Positions 62,317 through 64,000 of a DNA stretch of 64,000 bases are shown here, piece by piece (within the stretch, counting starts at the first letter, position 1; every line of letters starts with the position of its first letter). The stretch is from contig SEMN01000092.1 of assembly GCA_005408345.1 (NCBI GenBank), forward strand, positions 434,001-498,000. The letters are read 5' to 3'. This stretch comes from Macquaria australasica (Eukaryota; Chordata; Actinopteri; Centrarchiformes; Percichthyidae). The notes under the pieces are model-generated. The model worked only from the letters and a program-made list of their open reading frames with translations, had not been told where the DNA came from and ran no database searches. A program made the position numbers and the translations under genes.

Positions 62317-63948
62317 ATGCATTGTAAGTTGAGAGTCAACGGCTGAGCGGAGTGACAGGCGGCCGCGCGTCGTCGAGGTTTCTCTCCAAAGATTCCTTTC
62401 TCGCGTTTGCTATCTGTTTTAACCTTTAGCGTCATTGTGTCTGGTAGAACTGAACACGTACTTGATTTTGACCGTAATATCCTTCATAGTCATGTTTTTA
62501 TTCACCCGGGGTTTTTTTTTTTTTTACGTTTAGTTTTAGTTTTAGTTTTAATCAGTTAGTGAAAATAGTGACCAGTGTGAACAACAGCGCGTGACCTCAT
62601 CTGTCATCAACTGGTTATTCTTGCAAATGTAGTGTGGAGGTCTGGCAGTAACACAAAGAGAATACATTTGGTCAAAACCAGAATTGGACGGGTCAAAGTA
62701 TTTGGTGTAAGGACAGTTATTCTGCTTTTTCAATGCTTTTGGACAACCCAGCCAACTCGCTCTCTCTCTAAACTGATTGATCAGTCTATCCTTGATTGAT
62801 AAGAAACACCTTTTATCTTTTAAGTAAATTTTCAAGCAAAAGTTACTAAAAAAAAAAAAAAATCACTAGTTAAATCTAAAAATGTGCTCTTTTCTTGGAT
62901 TAACCAAGAAAATAATCAGCAGATAATTAAAATAATTCTTAGTTGCAGGCCTATTTCTATTATCTTATGAAGTATTTTGTCAGAATAAGTCTCATATCAA
63001 TGTAGAGGTGTAATCTGTAATCTATTAGTCAAACTACAGAAAATTCAAGAAATGTTTTTTTTTAACCAAAAATGTCAAATACACTGGTTCCTATCTCTAA
63101 AAATGAAGATTTATCATTTTTCATTATTTTCATCATTATTTTACTGTCTATGGAACACAGGATTTCAATCTAGATTATGCAGAGTTGTTTTTCTGCTGTT
63201 CAGCTACATACAATTTTCAACTGATATTCAATAGTAATATTATAGAAATGTGTTCATGCAAAATGTTCCCTTTTATCAGGCTTTGCCTTTGTTTTTGATC
63301 ATTCTGCAGGCTACAGAGTCATCAAGAAAATCGGGGAGGGCACATTTTCAGAGGTGGTGAAAACTCAGAGTCTGAAAGATGGGAAGTTCTACGCATGTAA
63401 AACTATGAAGCAGACAATTAACAGGTATGTATTCTGCAACAAACTGTTGCCCTGTGCTCAGGCAACCAGCGGTGCATTTTTACCATACTCTGTTGGTATG
63501 TATGTATGGACCCTTGAAACGTGAGTCAGCAGCTTGACACCCCCTTTGCCTTAAGTATCCTATTAGATGTCAGCTTACTCCACCTTTGACCTTGTAGTAA
63601 TGAGGTTACAGTAGACTGCTTGAAATGTGAGTTGTCAGTGCATTGGTTTTTAACACTGACTCTTATCTTGTTATTTATGCGTAATGTTACTGTCATATAA
63701 AGCTGTGAAAGTGAAACTGATCCAGTGGCCCTCATTCTCACTGCACAATTTTTCAGGTGAAATAAGCAGATATGCAATTTGACTATAAAAGTAAGTATAT
63801 TATATGTATACAGCTGTCAGATTAAATATACAAATGTCATCTGTTCTCTGTCATCAAGTCTGGAGCAGGCCAACAACCTGCGGGAAGTCCAGGCAATGAA
63901 GAGACTGAGCCCGCATGCAAATATCATTCAGCTACATGAACTGATTTT
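62317..63948 (+). CDS. mok: MOK protein kinase, first three coding exons (cut by window end)
   Basis: Coding exons: 62317-62323 (only ATGCATT), 63310-63424, 63859-63948, the last ending at a TT|gtgagt donor. The frame gives MHCYRVIKKIGEGTFSEVVK, with the glycine-rich ATP loop GEGTFSEV at residues 11-18, then YACK with the ATP-binding Lys33, then LREVQ with the helix-C Glu50, and the start of the next strand (IIQLHELI). This is the N-lobe of a CMGC kinase of the MAK/ICK/MOK (RAGE) group and matches human MOK closely. The catalytic loop, TEY-type activation loop and C-terminus lie beyond the window. MOK kinases act at cilia and limit ciliary growth. The seven-base first coding exon was chosen because it restores a Met followed by the conserved YRVIKKIGEG in phase. 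It is divergent from nemf. Confidence 0.93.
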
Positions 63949-64000
63949 GTGAGTACTGGAGTGTTGTCTATTATGGAGTCATTGTATTGCCTCAAGCTAG

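Noticed and set aside
1..64000. CRISPR arrays, operons, bacterial promoters, tRNA or rRNA genes
   Set aside because: The window is vertebrate nuclear DNA. No regularly spaced direct repeats of CRISPR type, and I saw no tRNA B-box with a foldable partner or rRNA sequence by eye. A tRNA or covariance scan would be needed to be certain.

Overview
The window looks like nuclear genomic DNA from a ray-finned fish, most likely a percomorph teleost. The genes are vertebrate in type and split into many short exons with GT-AG introns. The spacers are AT-rich and carry dispersed repeats of a kind common in teleosts. I identified genes from conserved protein blocks recalled from family knowledge and assembled each one exon by exon with matching splice phases. 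No database search was run.

Layout: 1 to about 29.9 kb is gene-poor. It holds repeats (several copies of a CAGTGGTGG-ended non-autonomous transposon-like element, an inverted pair of dispersed repeats, microsatellites, two hammerhead-like motifs) and two possible spliced exons of an unrecognised transcript. About 29.9-32.4 kb is a small plus-strand gene for a cystin-like protein. About 32.8-38.4 kb is klhdc1 on the minus strand (13 coding exons, 394 aa). About 39.36-45.06 kb is pole2 on the plus strand (19 exons, 528 aa), head to head with klhdc1 over a 1-kb shared promoter region. About 45.6-50.9 kb is klhdc2 on the plus strand (453 aa). About 52.0-61.35 kb is nemf on the minus strand (32 coding exons, 1071 aa). 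From 62.3 kb to the window end are the first three coding exons of mok on the plus strand, head to head with nemf.

POLE2 is the second subunit of DNA polymerase epsilon. KLHDC1 and KLHDC2 are paralogous kelch-repeat receptors that feed proteins with glycine-type C-terminal degrons to cullin ubiquitin ligases. NEMF is the ribosome quality-control factor that works on stalled 60S subunits. MOK and cystin are cilium-associated proteins. The klhdc1/pole2/klhdc2/nemf cluster matches a conserved vertebrate block (human 14q21), but the klhdc1-pole2 pair is flipped relative to klhdc2-nemf.

The points most worth a second look are a textbook AT-AC U12-type intron in pole2, a 349-bp fold-back element just downstream of klhdc2 that longer 3' UTR forms would include, an acidic N-terminal extension on Klhdc2, an RFX X-box-like site upstream of mok, and three hammerhead-ribozyme-like cores in dispersed repeats. 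I did not find a clearly new multi-gene system.
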